A stretch of 64,000 bases of DNA, from the NCBI RefSeq assembly GCF_000814005.1, contig NZ_JWLK01000001.1, positions 682,001 to 746,000 on the forward strand, given 5' to 3'. Both the position numbers and the translations under genes were made by a program. This DNA is from Ruegeria sp. ANG-S4. GTDB taxonomy: Bacteria; Pseudomonadota; Alphaproteobacteria; Rhodobacterales; Rhodobacteraceae. Positions 8,854 to 17,511 of this stretch are shown piece after piece. The stretch's first letter is position 1; every line of letters starts with the position of its first letter. The notes below the pieces were generated by a model. It was not told the DNA's origin, searched no databases, and was given only the letters and a program-made list of their open reading frames with translations.

Positions 8854-9342
8854 ATGAGCGCGAAAATGACCGTAAAACTCGATGCGCCTGATCGGCATCT
8901 GCTGAATTTGGTTCAGTCAAATGCGCGGATGGGGCTTGAGGCGCTGGCCGCCGAAACAGGTTTGTCCGTCGCCTCTGTTCAGCGCCGCCTCAGGGCGCTT
9001 CGCGACTCGGGTGCTATTCTGTCGGAAGTCGCCATCCTTGACCCCAAAAAGGTCGGCGTTGCCATGAGCTTTGTTGTCATGGTCGAACTCGAACGCGAAC
9101 GACAGGATCAGATCGACGCGTTTTCGCGTCAGGTTCAATCAGAGCCGAGGGTTCAGCAATGCTACTACGTGACAGGAGAGGCGGACTTCTGCCTGATCTG
9201 CACCGCACGAGATATGGAGGACTTTGAAGAACTGACCAAGCGCCTGTTTTTTGATAATCCCAATGTACGGCGTTTCAGAACCTCGGTTGTGATGGGGCGC
9301 AAGAAGGTCGGATTGGGCCTTCAGGTTAAGGAAGATGTCTAA
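8854..9342 (+). CDS. Lrp/AsnC family transcriptional regulator
   Basis: This 162-residue regulator has an N-terminal helix-turn-helix (about 10-60; LDAPDRHLLNLVQ, then GLSVASVQRRLRAL) and a C-terminal RAM ligand-binding domain (about 70-150; QCYYVTGEADFCLIC). These are the hallmarks of Lrp/AsnC proteins, which sense amino acids and form octamers. It is transcribed away from the ammonia-lyase/M20 operon, so the likely role is local control of that pathway in response to its substrate. The ATG at 8854 follows AAGGATTCTCGAA, within a small inverted repeat. Confidence 0.93.
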   Translation: MSAKMTVKLDAPDRHLLNLVQSNARMGLEALAAETGLSVASVQRRLRALRDSGAILSEVAILDPKKVGVAMSFVVMVELERERQDQIDAFSRQVQSEPRVQQCYYVTGEADFCLICTARDMEDFEELTKRLFFDNPNVRRFRTSVVMGRKKVGLGLQVKEDV

Positions 9343-9526
9343 GACTGTATGGGGTTCAAGATGTAAACACCAATTTGAGCGCTAAGGAAAAAGAACCCCT
9401 GTTTGTTTTACTGCGCAACCCAACGTGGCTTAGGCTTTAGTGGCATCGGATTATCCGTATATACAAATTGAATTTCCTGATTGTATGCTTTGATGACACG
9501 CTCAAGCCCGTCACAGGAGGTGGTCC

Positions 9527-10489
9527 TTGCTCAACATGACGATCCCAATACCGCTGATTTTTGCCGCGATACTTCCCGCAGTTCTGGATCGGTGCGCGGG
9601 CTCTGACACAAGCATGGCGCTGGGCGTTCTTGCCCGTGATCGTGTGGCGTTGACCGCTACGGCCAACGAAATCATCGTCGATTTGCCGGTGGCGGAGGGA
9701 ACCGTGGTCAAGGCCGGCGACACGTTGGTCCAGCTCGACAACACTTTGCAGACCTCGAAACTGGCGCTGGCGCAGGCTGAACTTGAAAAGGCGCAGGCCA
9801 CGCTTTTGAAGCTGCAAGTCGGCCCGCGCGAGGAAGAGATTGCGATTGCGAAGGCAAAAGTGGCCGGTGCCGTCGCTCGGCTGGCGGATGCAGAGGCGAT
9901 TTATGACCGAAACGTCCGGCTGGTTGAAAACTCCGTCGTGACCGAAGCACAGGTCGCGAATGATCTGGCATTGCGGGACTCTGCGCGGGCGGAACTGACC
10001 AGTGCGCGAGAGTCGCTAAAGGAACTGCAAAACGGAACCCGACCGGAAGATTTGGCCGTAGCCGAAGCCAACGTGCGCGCGGCAGAGGCTCTGGTCGTTG
10101 CCGAACAGACCGTATTGGATGACCTGACCGTTGTCGCAACGCGCGACGGAGTACTGGATTCGCTGCCGTGGAACCTCGGTGAACGAGTTGCGTCGGGCAG
10201 TCCCGTTGCGGTGTTGGTGACCGGGCAAGTCCCCTATGCCCGCGTTTATGTGCCGGAGCCGCATCGCGTTAACCTGAAACCGGGCGACACGCTTGAAGTG
10301 CGCATTGATGGGCTTGAGAACCCGCAAGAAGGCGTTGTTCGATGGATCAGCGACGACGCCTCGTTCACGCCCTATTACGGTTTGAACAAGGATGATCGGA
10401 CACGTTTGGTCTATCTGGCCGAAATTGACTTGCCCGCCGCGTCACCGGATTTGCCTGCCGGGGTGCCGGTGCAGGTCCAAATGCCATGA
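9527..10489 (+). CDS. HlyD family periplasmic adaptor of an ABC exporter
   Basis: This 320-residue membrane-fusion protein has an N-terminal hydrophobic anchor (IPIPLIFAAILPAVL), a biotinyl-lipoyl-like segment around residues 40-70 (ATANEIIVDLPVAEGTVVKAG), a long coiled-coil hairpin (about 80-190; QAELEKAQATLLKLQ and LTSARESLKELQ) and a beta-barrel end. I chose the TTG at 9527 because AGGAGG lies 6 nt before it; the ATG at 9536 is the alternative. Its end overlaps the ATPase gene by 4 nt. With the next two genes it forms a YbhG-YbhF-YbhS-like exporter spanning the inner membrane and periplasm. An outer-membrane partner is not in the window. The substrate is unknown. Confidence 0.88.
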   Translation: MLNMTIPIPLIFAAILPAVLDRCAGSDTSMALGVLARDRVALTATANEIIVDLPVAEGTVVKAGDTLVQLDNTLQTSKLALAQAELEKAQATLLKLQVGPREEEIAIAKAKVAGAVARLADAEAIYDRNVRLVENSVVTEAQVANDLALRDSARAELTSARESLKELQNGTRPEDLAVAEANVRAAEALVVAEQTVLDDLTVVATRDGVLDSLPWNLGERVASGSPVAVLVTGQVPYARVYVPEPHRVNLKPGDTLEVRIDGLENPQEGVVRWISDDASFTPYYGLNKDDRTRLVYLAEIDLPAASPDLPAGVPVQVQMP

Positions 10490-11412
10490 GTGACGTTGTT
10501 GTCTCGACGCAGGGTCTGACCCGGCGGTTCGGGGAAAACATCGCAGTCGACAATCTGGATCTGGAGATCAGAATGGGCCAGATCTACGGATTTCTCGGCC
10601 CCAATGGCTGCGGCAAGACGACGACCATGCGCATGTTGACCGGTTTGCTGACCCCCAGCAGCGGATCGATCTCGGTACTGGGGCAATCCATGCCCGAAGC
10701 CGCAGAGCCACTGAAGAACGAAATCGGGTACATGACCCAGATTTTTTCCTATTACCGCGACCTGACGGTGATGGAAAACCTCAGGTTTGCGGCGGAAATC
10801 TACGGCATCCCACCGAAGGCGGCCGCTACACGGATCGACGAACTGCTGCAAACCTATGACCTGACAACAAACGTCAACCAATTGAGCGGCAGCATGAGCG
10901 GTGGTCAGCGGCAAAAACTGGCCCTCGCCGCAACTGTTATGCATCGCCCGAAACTGCTGTTTCTGGACGAACCGACCTCTGCCGTAGACCCCGAAACGCG
11001 CCGGACCTTTTGGGAGCAGTTGTTCGATCTGGTCGATCAGGGCGCGACCATGATCGTCTCGACCCATTTCATGGACGAGGCCGAGCGCTGTCACCGATTG
11101 GCCATTTTGCAGCACGGCGTCAAAAAGGCGGATGGATCACCGCGCCAATTGATGGACGATCTGCAGGCCGATGTCATCGAAGTGGAAGGCCCGGACCTGC
11201 GAACGGTCAAGCACGAGCTGGATGGAAAGCCCAAGATACTATCAACGGCTCAGGTCGGGTCGCGGCTGCGCGTTCTGGTTGACAAGTCCGAATCTCAGCC
11301 TGTGGACATGGTGCGCCATCAACTCGACGCGTTTCCCGATCTGTCCCTGACACCGCAGCGGCCAAACCTCGAAGACGTGTTCGTCAGCGCAACCCGAGGG
11401 CCCGAGACATGA
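10486..11412 (+). CDS. ABC transporter ATP-binding protein (YbhF-type)
   Basis: This 308-residue ATPase has a Walker A motif GPNGCGKTT near residue 40, the ABC signature SGGQRQKLALA near 140 and Walker B LLFLDEPTSAVDP near 162. The C-terminal extension of about 80 residues fits ATPases of the DrrA/YbhF drug-efflux group. A single nucleotide-binding domain is present, so a dimer is expected to power the ABC-2 permease encoded next. Both junctions are 4-nt ATGA overlaps, with hlyD before and the permease after, indicating a tightly coupled operon. Confidence 0.93.
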   Translation: MSDVVVSTQGLTRRFGENIAVDNLDLEIRMGQIYGFLGPNGCGKTTTMRMLTGLLTPSSGSISVLGQSMPEAAEPLKNEIGYMTQIFSYYRDLTVMENLRFAAEIYGIPPKAAATRIDELLQTYDLTTNVNQLSGSMSGGQRQKLALAATVMHRPKLLFLDEPTSAVDPETRRTFWEQLFDLVDQGATMIVSTHFMDEAERCHRLAILQHGVKKADGSPRQLMDDLQADVIEVEGPDLRTVKHELDGKPKILSTAQVGSRLRVLVDKSESQPVDMVRHQLDAFPDLSLTPQRPNLEDVFVSATRGPET

Positions 11413-12554
11413 TTTCACCGCGCCGCGTTGCTGCTGTCCTGAAGAAAGAGCTGTTACAACTGCGGCGGGACAAGATGACCTTTGCAATGGTGATCATGAT
11501 CCCGCTGATCCAGTTGTTGTTGTTTGGTTATGCGATCAATACAAACCTGCGTCACGTGCCTGTCGCGCTTGTGGACCAGTCCAGAACCGAGTTGTCGCGG
11601 ACGCTCGGCCAGTTGGTTCAGGCCACGCAGGTTGTGACGGTGGTGGAGGAGCTTACGACACCGCAGGAGGCGGAACGCGCAATCACGGAATCCCGCGTGC
11701 GCGCCGCACTGATCATACCGCCGGATGTCGCGGATCGTCTTGCGCGCAGCCCTTCTGTCGGGTTGGGATTGCCCGACGCAACAAATCAGACCAGCAGCAG
11801 ACCGGTGGCCCATTGGATCGTTGATGGCTCGGACACGATGGTGGCCAGCGCGATCAAATCGCTGCGCACCATGCCGCTGACCGAATTGTTGAAACTACCG
11901 CCAAATCGGCAGGTTCCAACTTTTGAGGTGACGCTCTACTTCAACCCGGAACAGCGATCGGCGGTCAATATCGTGCCGGGTCTCGTGGGGGTTATCCTGA
12001 CCATGACGATGATCCTGTTCACCTCGGCCGCCATCGTTCGGGAACGCGAACGGGGCAATATGGAGATGCTGATCAACACGCCCATCAAGTCTATTGAGTT
12101 GATGGTCGGGAAGATCATTCCTTACATCTTTCTGGGCCTCATCCAGGTCGCCATCATTCTCGGCCTAGGGCACGTTCTGTTTGACGTTCCGATAAACGGA
12201 GGCTTGGGAACGCTGTTGGTGGTGACGCTGTTGTTCATTATCGCCAGCCTGTCGCTGGGGTTGGTGATTTCAACACTTGCGCAGAACCAGTTGCAGTCGA
12301 TGCAGATGACCATTTTCATCTTGTTGCCGTCGATCCTGATGTCGGGGTTCATGTTCCCGTTTGACGGTATGCCGCAGCCGGTTCAGATCATCGCGCAGGT
12401 TCTGCCCGCCACCCATTTCATGGACATGATCCGGGGCGTGGTCCTGCGCGACGCGTCGCTTTATGAACTACGCTGGGAAATCCTGTGGATGATTGGCTTT
12501 GCCGCCCTCGGATTGCTGGCCGCAACGCTGAGGTTCAAGAAGCGCTTGGGGTAA
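11409..12554 (+). CDS. ABC-2 type transporter permease (YbhS/YbhR-like)
   Basis: This 381-residue inner-membrane permease opens with LKKELLQLRRDKMTFAMV and a first membrane helix, then has a periplasmic domain of about 140 residues. Five further membrane helices fill roughly residues 185-375 (for example GLVGVILTMTMILFTSAA, then ILLPSILMSGFMFPF). This is the ABC-2 family topology. It contains the conserved ERERGNMEMLINTPI cytoplasmic loop. Only one permease gene is present where E. coli YbhFSR has two, so a homodimer is likely. Possible substrates are drugs or lipophilic compounds; none can be named from the sequence. It is the last gene of the operon. Confidence 0.92.
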   Translation: MISPRRVAAVLKKELLQLRRDKMTFAMVIMIPLIQLLLFGYAINTNLRHVPVALVDQSRTELSRTLGQLVQATQVVTVVEELTTPQEAERAITESRVRAALIIPPDVADRLARSPSVGLGLPDATNQTSSRPVAHWIVDGSDTMVASAIKSLRTMPLTELLKLPPNRQVPTFEVTLYFNPEQRSAVNIVPGLVGVILTMTMILFTSAAIVRERERGNMEMLINTPIKSIELMVGKIIPYIFLGLIQVAIILGLGHVLFDVPINGGLGTLLVVTLLFIIASLSLGLVISTLAQNQLQSMQMTIFILLPSILMSGFMFPFDGMPQPVQIIAQVLPATHFMDMIRGVVLRDASLYELRWEILWMIGFAALGLLAATLRFKKRLG

Positions 12555-12846
12555 GCGCTTCGCGGTCATTTGCCCCGAATGCCAATCATGATGTGCCAGG
12601 GGCAGCATTCGCCCGCTTGAACATTGATGGCGGCGGGCGTCGATGCAGGAAAACAGAGCGCGGAAAGCCAATTGCGCAGCAGTCAGACGTGGTCGAAAGC
12701 GGCCCCCACCTTCGCGAGTTCGGGAGAATGGTTAACCTGAAAGCAACATTTATGTGAACGCTGCATTTCGGTCTCTTTTCTGCCCCTTTTTTCGTTGATA
12801 CACAGAAAATGTTAAAGGTGGGATGTTTAACAGTGCAGGCGGATGG

Positions 12847-13350
12847 ATGAGAACCGGTGAAAACGGTCGCATAGCAGTTTACTGGACCCAAACCGAACTG
12901 GATGGGCTAGAATCGGCATCTTTGGCCGACCTGTCCGTTGGGTCGTCATGGTCCTGGAGAGGACCTTCTGTCGACATAGCAACCGAAGGTCGGGCGGGTC
13001 TGAACACCCAAATCGTCAAAGATCAAATGCGGGCAGTTCCGCTTGGTATGGCCGCAAGATTGGCTGATGGTGACGCAGAGGTTTTTGCGACACTTGAACT
13101 TTCGAACGGCGCACAGCGATTTGTAGCGGATTTGGTGCGTGTCGACGGCGACGCGCGTGCGGTGATGGTTTTCGAACACGGATGCCCGCAGCGTGAGCTG
13201 GAGTTCTGGGTCAGTTCCGTCAGTTTTGCCGCGCGTGCTGCAGGCAACCTTAAAACCGATGAAACCGTTGTGGCGTTTCCTTCTGTTGCAACAGCGACCG
13301 GGACCGCCGCAGTCAGACGCGCTCGGATTGCCGGGGTCGCCGCTGAGTAG
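12847..13350 (+). CDS. Hypothetical protein
   Basis: I do not recognise this 167-residue protein. The start at the ATG of MRTGENGRIAVYW is chosen because AGGCGG lies a few bases upstream. An in-frame ATG at 12823, eight codons earlier, is the alternative and has AAAGGTGGG directly before it. No signal peptide, membrane segment or catalytic motif is visible. The segment LSVGSSWSWRGPSVDIAT and a beta-rich centre (EVFATLELSNGAQRFVADLVRV) suggest a small globular protein. It stands alone between the exporter operon and rpsD. A CCCCG-AAG-CGGGG hairpin 19 nt after its stop may end its transcript. Confidence 0.55.
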   Translation: MRTGENGRIAVYWTQTELDGLESASLADLSVGSSWSWRGPSVDIATEGRAGLNTQIVKDQMRAVPLGMAARLADGDAEVFATLELSNGAQRFVADLVRVDGDARAVMVFEHGCPQRELEFWVSSVSFAARAAGNLKTDETVVAFPSVATATGTAAVRRARIAGVAAE

Positions 13351-13407
13351 GCTTTGGCCCGATAATTCCCCGAAGCGGGGGTATTGCCAGCTGTGTTCTT
13401 TCTCATA

Positions 13408-13435
13408 TTGACTCTGGTGGCCGCGCGGATATAAG
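13408..13435 (+). promoter_or_regulatory. Probable sigma-70 promoter of rpsD
   Basis: TTGACT and TATAAG are separated by 16 bases, close to the consensus -35 and -10 boxes. Transcription would start near 13442, giving rpsD a leader of about 190 nt. No other equally good pair lies closer to the gene. Confidence 0.6.
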
Positions 13436-13441
13436 CGCGGC

Positions 13442-13635
13442 TTCATTGGTGTTGGTGGCCCCCGCAAGGGGATGCCTGTCATGGGGAAACCCAAGAGGAC
13501 AACGCCCTTTATAACCGGGCACAACGCCTGGTCCAAACCGGAACCATACGGTCCGAGCGGAGACGCGATTTCGGGCCGAAAAGTGGGAACCGGTTTTCGG
13601 ATCAAGCCGAAATGCCACAATAAAGGAGATCAGCC
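13442..13635 (+). promoter_or_regulatory. Long structured 5' leader of rpsD
   Basis: About 190 bases lie between the predicted transcription start and the GTG of rpsD and contain no plausible gene. Several short hairpins can be drawn, such as CCCCCGCAAGGGG near 13460 and GGGCACAACGCC near 13518, followed by the strong palindrome at 13576-13600. S4 represses its own operon through a leader pseudoknot in E. coli and Bacillus. A comparable autoregulatory role here is inference from length, structure and position only. Confidence 0.4.
13576..13600. repeat. CCGAAAA..TTTTCGG palindromic element in the rpsD leader
   Basis: The arms CCGAAAA and TTTTCGG flank GTGGGAACCGG. The element, read on the minus strand, closely resembles a dispersed intergenic palindrome that I recall as very common in Rhizobiales (CCGAAAACCGGTTCCCACTT and onward). 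It ends 35 nt before the rpsD start and would fold as a stem-loop in the mRNA. The similarity is from memory and was not searched. Confidence 0.55.
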
Positions 13636-14256
13636 GTGACCAAACGCACGTCTGCCAAGTACAAAATCGACCGCCGGATGGGCGAGAACATCTGGGGTCG
13701 TCCGAAATCCCCGGTCAACCGTCGCGAATACGGCCCCGGCCAGCACGGCCAGCGCCGCAAGGGCAAACTGTCGGACTTCGGTCTGCAGCTGCGCGCCAAG
13801 CAAAAGCTGAAAGGCTACTATGGCGACCTGACCGAGAAGCAGTTTCGCCGCATCTACGCCGAAGCCGAGCGTGTCAAAGGCGACACCGGTGAAAACCTGA
13901 TCGGCCTGTTGGAGCGCCGCCTGGACGCTGTTGTTTACCGCGCCAAGTTCGTGTCGACCGTGTTTGCCGCGCGTCAGTTCGTGAACCACGGCCACGTCAA
14001 AGTGAACGGCAAGCGGGTCAACATCCCCAGCTACCGTGTCAAGGAAGGCGACGTCATCGAAGTACGGGACAAGTCCAAGCAACTGGCCGTTGTTCTGGAA
14101 GCTGTTGGCCTGGCCGAGCGTGATGTGCCTGACTACATCGACGCCGACCATTCTAAAATGACCGCGACCTTCGTTCGCGCGCCGGGCCTGAGCGATGTGC
14201 CTTACCCGGTCATGATGGAACCGAACCTGGTTGTTGAATTCTACGCGAAGAACTAA
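13636..14256 (+). CDS. rpsD: 30S ribosomal protein S4
   Basis: S4 is a primary 16S rRNA-binding protein that nucleates 30S assembly. The 206 residues match the family. The N-terminal part ([21 protein letters not shown]) is of the zinc-free type with no cysteines. The S4 RNA-binding domain spans about 94-155 ([20 protein letters not shown], then [18 protein letters not shown]). The start is a GTG preceded by AAAGGAG at 13622-13628. The gene is monocistronic, with its own promoter, a long leader and a terminator 28 nt after the stop; it is not in an alpha operon with rpoA. Confidence 0.98.
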   Translation: MTKRTSAKYKIDRRMGENIWGRPKSPVNRREYGPGQHGQRRKGKLSDFGLQLRAKQKLKGYYGDLTEKQFRRIYAEAERVKGDTGENLIGLLERRLDAVVYRAKFVSTVFAARQFVNHGHVKVNGKRVNIPSYRVKEGDVIEVRDKSKQLAVVLEAVGLAERDVPDYIDADHSKMTATFVRAPGLSDVPYPVMMEPNLVVEFYAKN

Positions 14257-14284
14257 TCTTCGCCGATAGTCTGAACATTAAGTG

Positions 14285-14309
14285 CCGCGCATTCTGCGCG
14301 GTCTTTTTT
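14285..14309 (+). terminator. Rho-independent terminator of rpsD
   Basis: The stem CCGCGCA-TTC-TGCGCGG is followed by TCTTTTTTG, starting 28 nt after the rpsD stop. It is a textbook intrinsic terminator. Confidence 0.85.
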
Positions 14310-14314
14310 GTTTG

Positions 14315-14373
14315 CTGGGGCTCTGCCCCCGCCGCTGTGCGGCGTCCCCGGGATATTTTGGGCCAGATGAAGA
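14315..14373. repeat. Roseobacter-type GC-rich intergenic repeat, copy A
   Basis: GGGGCTCTGCCCCCGCCGC is followed by GCGGC, then CCCCGGGATATTTTGGGCC and AGATGAAG. The same modules recur at 36791-36852 and 41181-41300, in both orientations, always between genes. This copy lies between the rpsD terminator and the 3' end of the Lrp gene. Confidence 0.7.
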
Positions 14374-14379
14374 TTCGGA

Positions 14380-14841
14380 TCAAAGAGGGAGCGGTCGCCC
14401 CTCGGCAATAGCCTCCATCGCGAAGTAAGAGGTCACGCTGTCCAACTCGACCTTCTCGATCAGCCGTTGGTAGACTTTGTCGTAGGACGCCATATCCTGC
14501 GTCACAACCTTCAACTGATAGTCGTAGTCGCCGCCGATCCGATGGAAATCGACGACTTCGGGGATCGTCAAAACATGGCTGCGAAACGCCTGAAGCCATT
14601 CGGTTGAGTGATGCCGCGTGCGGAGCATCACAAAAACCACGAGGCTGAGGCCGAGTTTTTCCCGCGCGATCCGTGCGGTCGACCCGCTAAGCACGCCGTT
14701 GTCCGTCAACGCCTTCAATCGTCGCCAACACGCATTCTGAGACAATCCAACGCGATCGGCGAGTTCCCGTTGGGAAAGCGTTGCGTTCGTTTGCAGCTCT
14801 TTCAGGATGCGCGTATCAATTTGATCTATTTTTTGCCTCAT
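14380..14841 (-). CDS. Lrp/AsnC family transcriptional regulator
   Basis: This 153-residue protein has an N-terminal winged helix-turn-helix (IDQIDTRILKELQ, then LSQRELADRVGLSQNACWRRL) and a C-terminal RAM domain (HRIGGDYDYQLKVV). It is closest in style to Lrp/BkdR regulators. It is divergent from the class V aminotransferase-fold gene across 103 nt containing the inverted repeat ATCACC-N8-GGTGAT. The likely role is control of that neighbour, and probably of itself, in response to an amino acid. Its 3' end abuts intergenic repeat copy A. Confidence 0.93.
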   Translation of the reverse strand: MRQKIDQIDTRILKELQTNATLSQRELADRVGLSQNACWRRLKALTDNGVLSGSTARIAREKLGLSLVVFVMLRTRHHSTEWLQAFRSHVLTIPEVVDFHRIGGDYDYQLKVVTQDMASYDKVYQRLIEKVELDSVTSYFAMEAIAEGRPLPL

Positions 14842-14871
14842 ATCTGATCATATGACACAAAAATTCGAAAA

Positions 14872-14891
14872 ATCACCCAAAAAATGGTGAT
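14872..14891. promoter_or_regulatory. Candidate Lrp operator between divergent genes
   Basis: The perfect inverted repeat ATCACC-N8-GGTGAT sits in the middle of the 103-nt divergent region. A further AATCACC half-site lies at 14910-14916. A-rich spacing inside the palindrome fits Lrp-type binding sites. Function is inferred from position and symmetry. Confidence 0.45.
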
Positions 14892-14944
14892 GATTTCGGG
14901 ATCAAAACCAATCACCTTTGAGGTCACAAGATGGAGCTATCAGA

Positions 14945-16360
14945 ATGACCCTGTCCGAATTTCGCGCAGACTTAGAGGCCGACCCTCGGGTTTCAGAATT
15001 GCGGCGCGGGTTGATTGGCGAAAATGTACTGATCCCCGGTTTGTTTGGGGACGTACCACTTGTTTACGCGGATTACGTTGCCTCGGGCCGAGCGTTGCGG
15101 CAAGTCGAGGACTATATCGCGCAGCACGTTCTGCCGTTTTATGCAAACAGCCATACCGAGGCCTCATATTGCGGTTCTTACATGACGCGACTGCGCCGGG
15201 AGGCGCGTGAAGAGATAGCCCGTATTGTTGGTGCGAGGGGAGAAGACACGGTGATTTTTGCCGGGTCAGGCGCCACTGCGGGGCTCAACCGGCTGGTCAG
15301 TTTGATGGGTGTGCAAGAGGCTGACCGGCCGGTTGTATTGATTGGTCCGTACGAGCACCACTCCAACATTCTGCCCTGGCGCGAAAGCAAGGCGACCGTG
15401 GTCGAGATACCCGAAGGCGAGGAGGGCGGTCCCGACATGCTCGCGCTTGAGGAAGCGCTGATTGCACACGCAGCATCGGATTTGTTGATCGGTTCGTTTT
15501 CAGCGGCGTCCAACGTCACGGGGGTCATTACGGATGCTGATCCGATTACGCGTCTGTTAAAAGCGCACGGGGCGTTGTCGGTTTGGGATTATGCGGGCGG
15601 TGGACCGTATCTGCCGATGGATATGGGGCCGGAGGATGCGCGCAAGGATGCAATCGTTGTGTCCCCCCATAAGTTTCCAGGCGGTCCGGGCGCGTCGGGT
15701 GTAATGATCGTGAACGGGGCTGCAGTTCACCGAACCTGCCCCAGTTGGCCCGGTGGCGGGACCGTCAAGTTCGTATCCCCGTGGCGGCACGACTACAGTG
15801 ACGATCTGGCCACGCGCGAAGAAGCAGGAACACCCAACGTTGTCGGTGACATACGCGCCGCGCTGGCATTCATCGTAAAGGACATAGTCGGCACCGAAGA
15901 GATCGCACGTCGTGAGGTCAAGTACAATCAGATGGCGATAGACGGATGGGCAAGCAATCCGCATTTGACGTTGTTGGGCGTTGGCAATTCGCATCGATTG
16001 CCGATCTTTTCTTTCCTCGTTCGCGACAAGGCGGGGCACCCGGTTCATCAGCAGCTCTTTACCCGTATGCTGAGCGACATTTACGGTATTCAGGCGCGGG
16101 GCGGATGCGCCTGCGCCGGCCCGTACGCGCATCGCCTTTTGGACATAGATCGGGAAGCCTCGGACGGGTTGCATGCAGACCTGATGGATGGGCAGGAGAT
16201 GAAGAAACCTGGCTGGGTGCGTCTGAATTTCTCGTATCTGATGAGCGAGGACACCGTGCAATTCATTATCGACAGCGTTGATGAATTGTCCCGCAGGACC
16301 GAAGAATTCACACCGTATTACAATGCCGACCCGGCGACGGCCCGCTTCAAAGCGGCCTGA
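14945..16360 (+). CDS. Class V aminotransferase-fold PLP enzyme (cysteine desulfurase-like)
   Basis: This protein of 471 residues belongs to the class V aminotransferase/SufS-like family. The PLP lysine is in VSPHKFPGGPG near residue 245, and the GPYEHHSNILPW segment near 140 binds the cofactor ring. A cysteine-containing loop, GGCACAGPY, near 390 is where cysteine desulfurases carry the persulfide cysteine. The start is the ATG at 14945, with GGAG 8 nt upstream; an upstream TTG at 14918 lacks such a site. A divergent Lrp gene suggests control by an amino acid. The substrate is unknown; cysteine or selenocysteine lyase activity is one option, and no Fe-S assembly genes are adjacent. Confidence 0.85.
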   Translation: MTLSEFRADLEADPRVSELRRGLIGENVLIPGLFGDVPLVYADYVASGRALRQVEDYIAQHVLPFYANSHTEASYCGSYMTRLRREAREEIARIVGARGEDTVIFAGSGATAGLNRLVSLMGVQEADRPVVLIGPYEHHSNILPWRESKATVVEIPEGEEGGPDMLALEEALIAHAASDLLIGSFSAASNVTGVITDADPITRLLKAHGALSVWDYAGGGPYLPMDMGPEDARKDAIVVSPHKFPGGPGASGVMIVNGAAVHRTCPSWPGGGTVKFVSPWRHDYSDDLATREEAGTPNVVGDIRAALAFIVKDIVGTEEIARREVKYNQMAIDGWASNPHLTLLGVGNSHRLPIFSFLVRDKAGHPVHQQLFTRMLSDIYGIQARGGCACAGPYAHRLLDIDREASDGLHADLMDGQEMKKPGWVRLNFSYLMSEDTVQFIIDSVDELSRRTEEFTPYYNADPATARFKAA

Positions 16361-16425
16361 CGGAAATGGCGCTTTTCTCAACGCGTTGAGACAGGTATGA
16401 GGGGCTTCAATCAACGGAGCCTCTT

Positions 16426-17511
16426 ATGACGAAAATCACCCCGCAACCCGGCATCATGGACATCGCGCTGTATCAGGGCGGCCAGTCGCATGTGGCGGGG
16501 GTCGATAATGTCATCAAGCTGAGCTCGAACGAAAACCCGTTTGGCCCAAGCCCGAAAGCCATTCAGGCGGTCAGTGACAGCGCCGCAAACTTGCATCGTT
16601 ATCCCAGCACCGATCACGCAAGCTTGCGTTCGGTGATCGGCGAGAAACATGGGCTGGATCCGGCGCGGATCGTTTGCGGCGTCGGCAGCGACGAAGTTCT
16701 GCAATTTGTAGCGCAGGCCTATGCCGGGCCCGGGGACGAGGTCATCCACACCGAGCATGGGTTTTCCATGTATCCGATCATCGCCCGGATGGCGGGCGCT
16801 ACGCCGGTGATGGTCGCCGAAAAGAACCGCCATGTGGATGTCGATGCAATCCTCGCCGCGACAACGGCGCAAACCCGGATCGTATTTGTCACCAACCCCG
16901 GCAATCCGACGTCGACGATGATTTCCGACGCGGATCTGACACGTTTGGCGCAGGGTCTTCCACGCTATTGCCTGATGGTGATCGACGGGGCATATGCCGA
17001 GTTTGTCGATGGGTTTGATGGTGGCGCCGGTCTGGTTGATCGCTTTCCCAATGTCATCATGACGCGGACCTTTTCCAAGGTCTATGGCCTTGGGGGAATG
17101 CGCGTCGGTTGGGGGTATGCCGCGCAGGACATCATCGACGTTCTCAATAGGGTACGTCAGCCATTTAACCTTTCGTTGACGGCCCTTGCCGCGGCAGAAG
17201 CCGCCGCACGCGATGAAGAGTTTCTGACCTTCTGCCAAGCAGAAAACGCGCGTTTGCGAGTGTGGCTCGCGGAAGAATTGGCCAAAATCGGCGTGCCTTC
17301 GGACCCGTCATTTACGAACTTCATCCTTGCAAGGTTTGCAGATAGGGCAGAGGCCGAAGCCTGCGACGACTTTCTGAAAACGCAGGGTTTGATCGTGCGC
17401 CGGGTTGCGGGATACAACCTGCCGAATGCCCTGCGGATCACGGTGGGGGACGAAGAAGCATGCCGCCGCGTGGTTGCGGCCATCACCGCGTTCAAAGGGG
17501 GCGCTGCATGA
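16426..17511 (+). CDS. hisC: Histidinol-phosphate aminotransferase
   Basis: This 361-residue class I/II aminotransferase catalyses the seventh step of histidine biosynthesis and often also transaminates aromatic keto acids. [11 protein letters not shown] near residue 28 is the HisC N-terminal signature, and the PLP lysine is in [16 protein letters not shown] near 212. The stop overlaps the start of the prephenate dehydrogenase gene by 4 nt, so an aromatic amino acid role (phenylalanine/tyrosine transamination) is plausible in addition to histidine. An AACGGAGCC site precedes the ATG. Confidence 0.93.
   Translation: MTKITPQPGIMDIALYQGGQSHVAGVDNVIKLSSNENPFGPSPKAIQAVSDSAANLHRYPSTDHASLRSVIGEKHGLDPARIVCGVGSDEVLQFVAQAYAGPGDEVIHTEHGFSMYPIIARMAGATPVMVAEKNRHVDVDAILAATTAQTRIVFVTNPGNPTSTMISDADLTRLAQGLPRYCLMVIDGAYAEFVDGFDGGAGLVDRFPNVIMTRTFSKVYGLGGMRVGWGYAAQDIIDVLNRVRQPFNLSLTALAAAEAAARDEEFLTFCQAENARLRVWLAEELAKIGVPSDPSFTNFILARFADRAEAEACDDFLKTQGLIVRRVAGYNLPNALRITVGDEEACRRVVAAITAFKGGAA

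Noticed and set aside
14315..14373. CRISPR array or attachment site made from the GC-rich repeats
   Set aside because: The repeats are scattered, vary in orientation and have no regular spacers; no cas or integrase gene is present.
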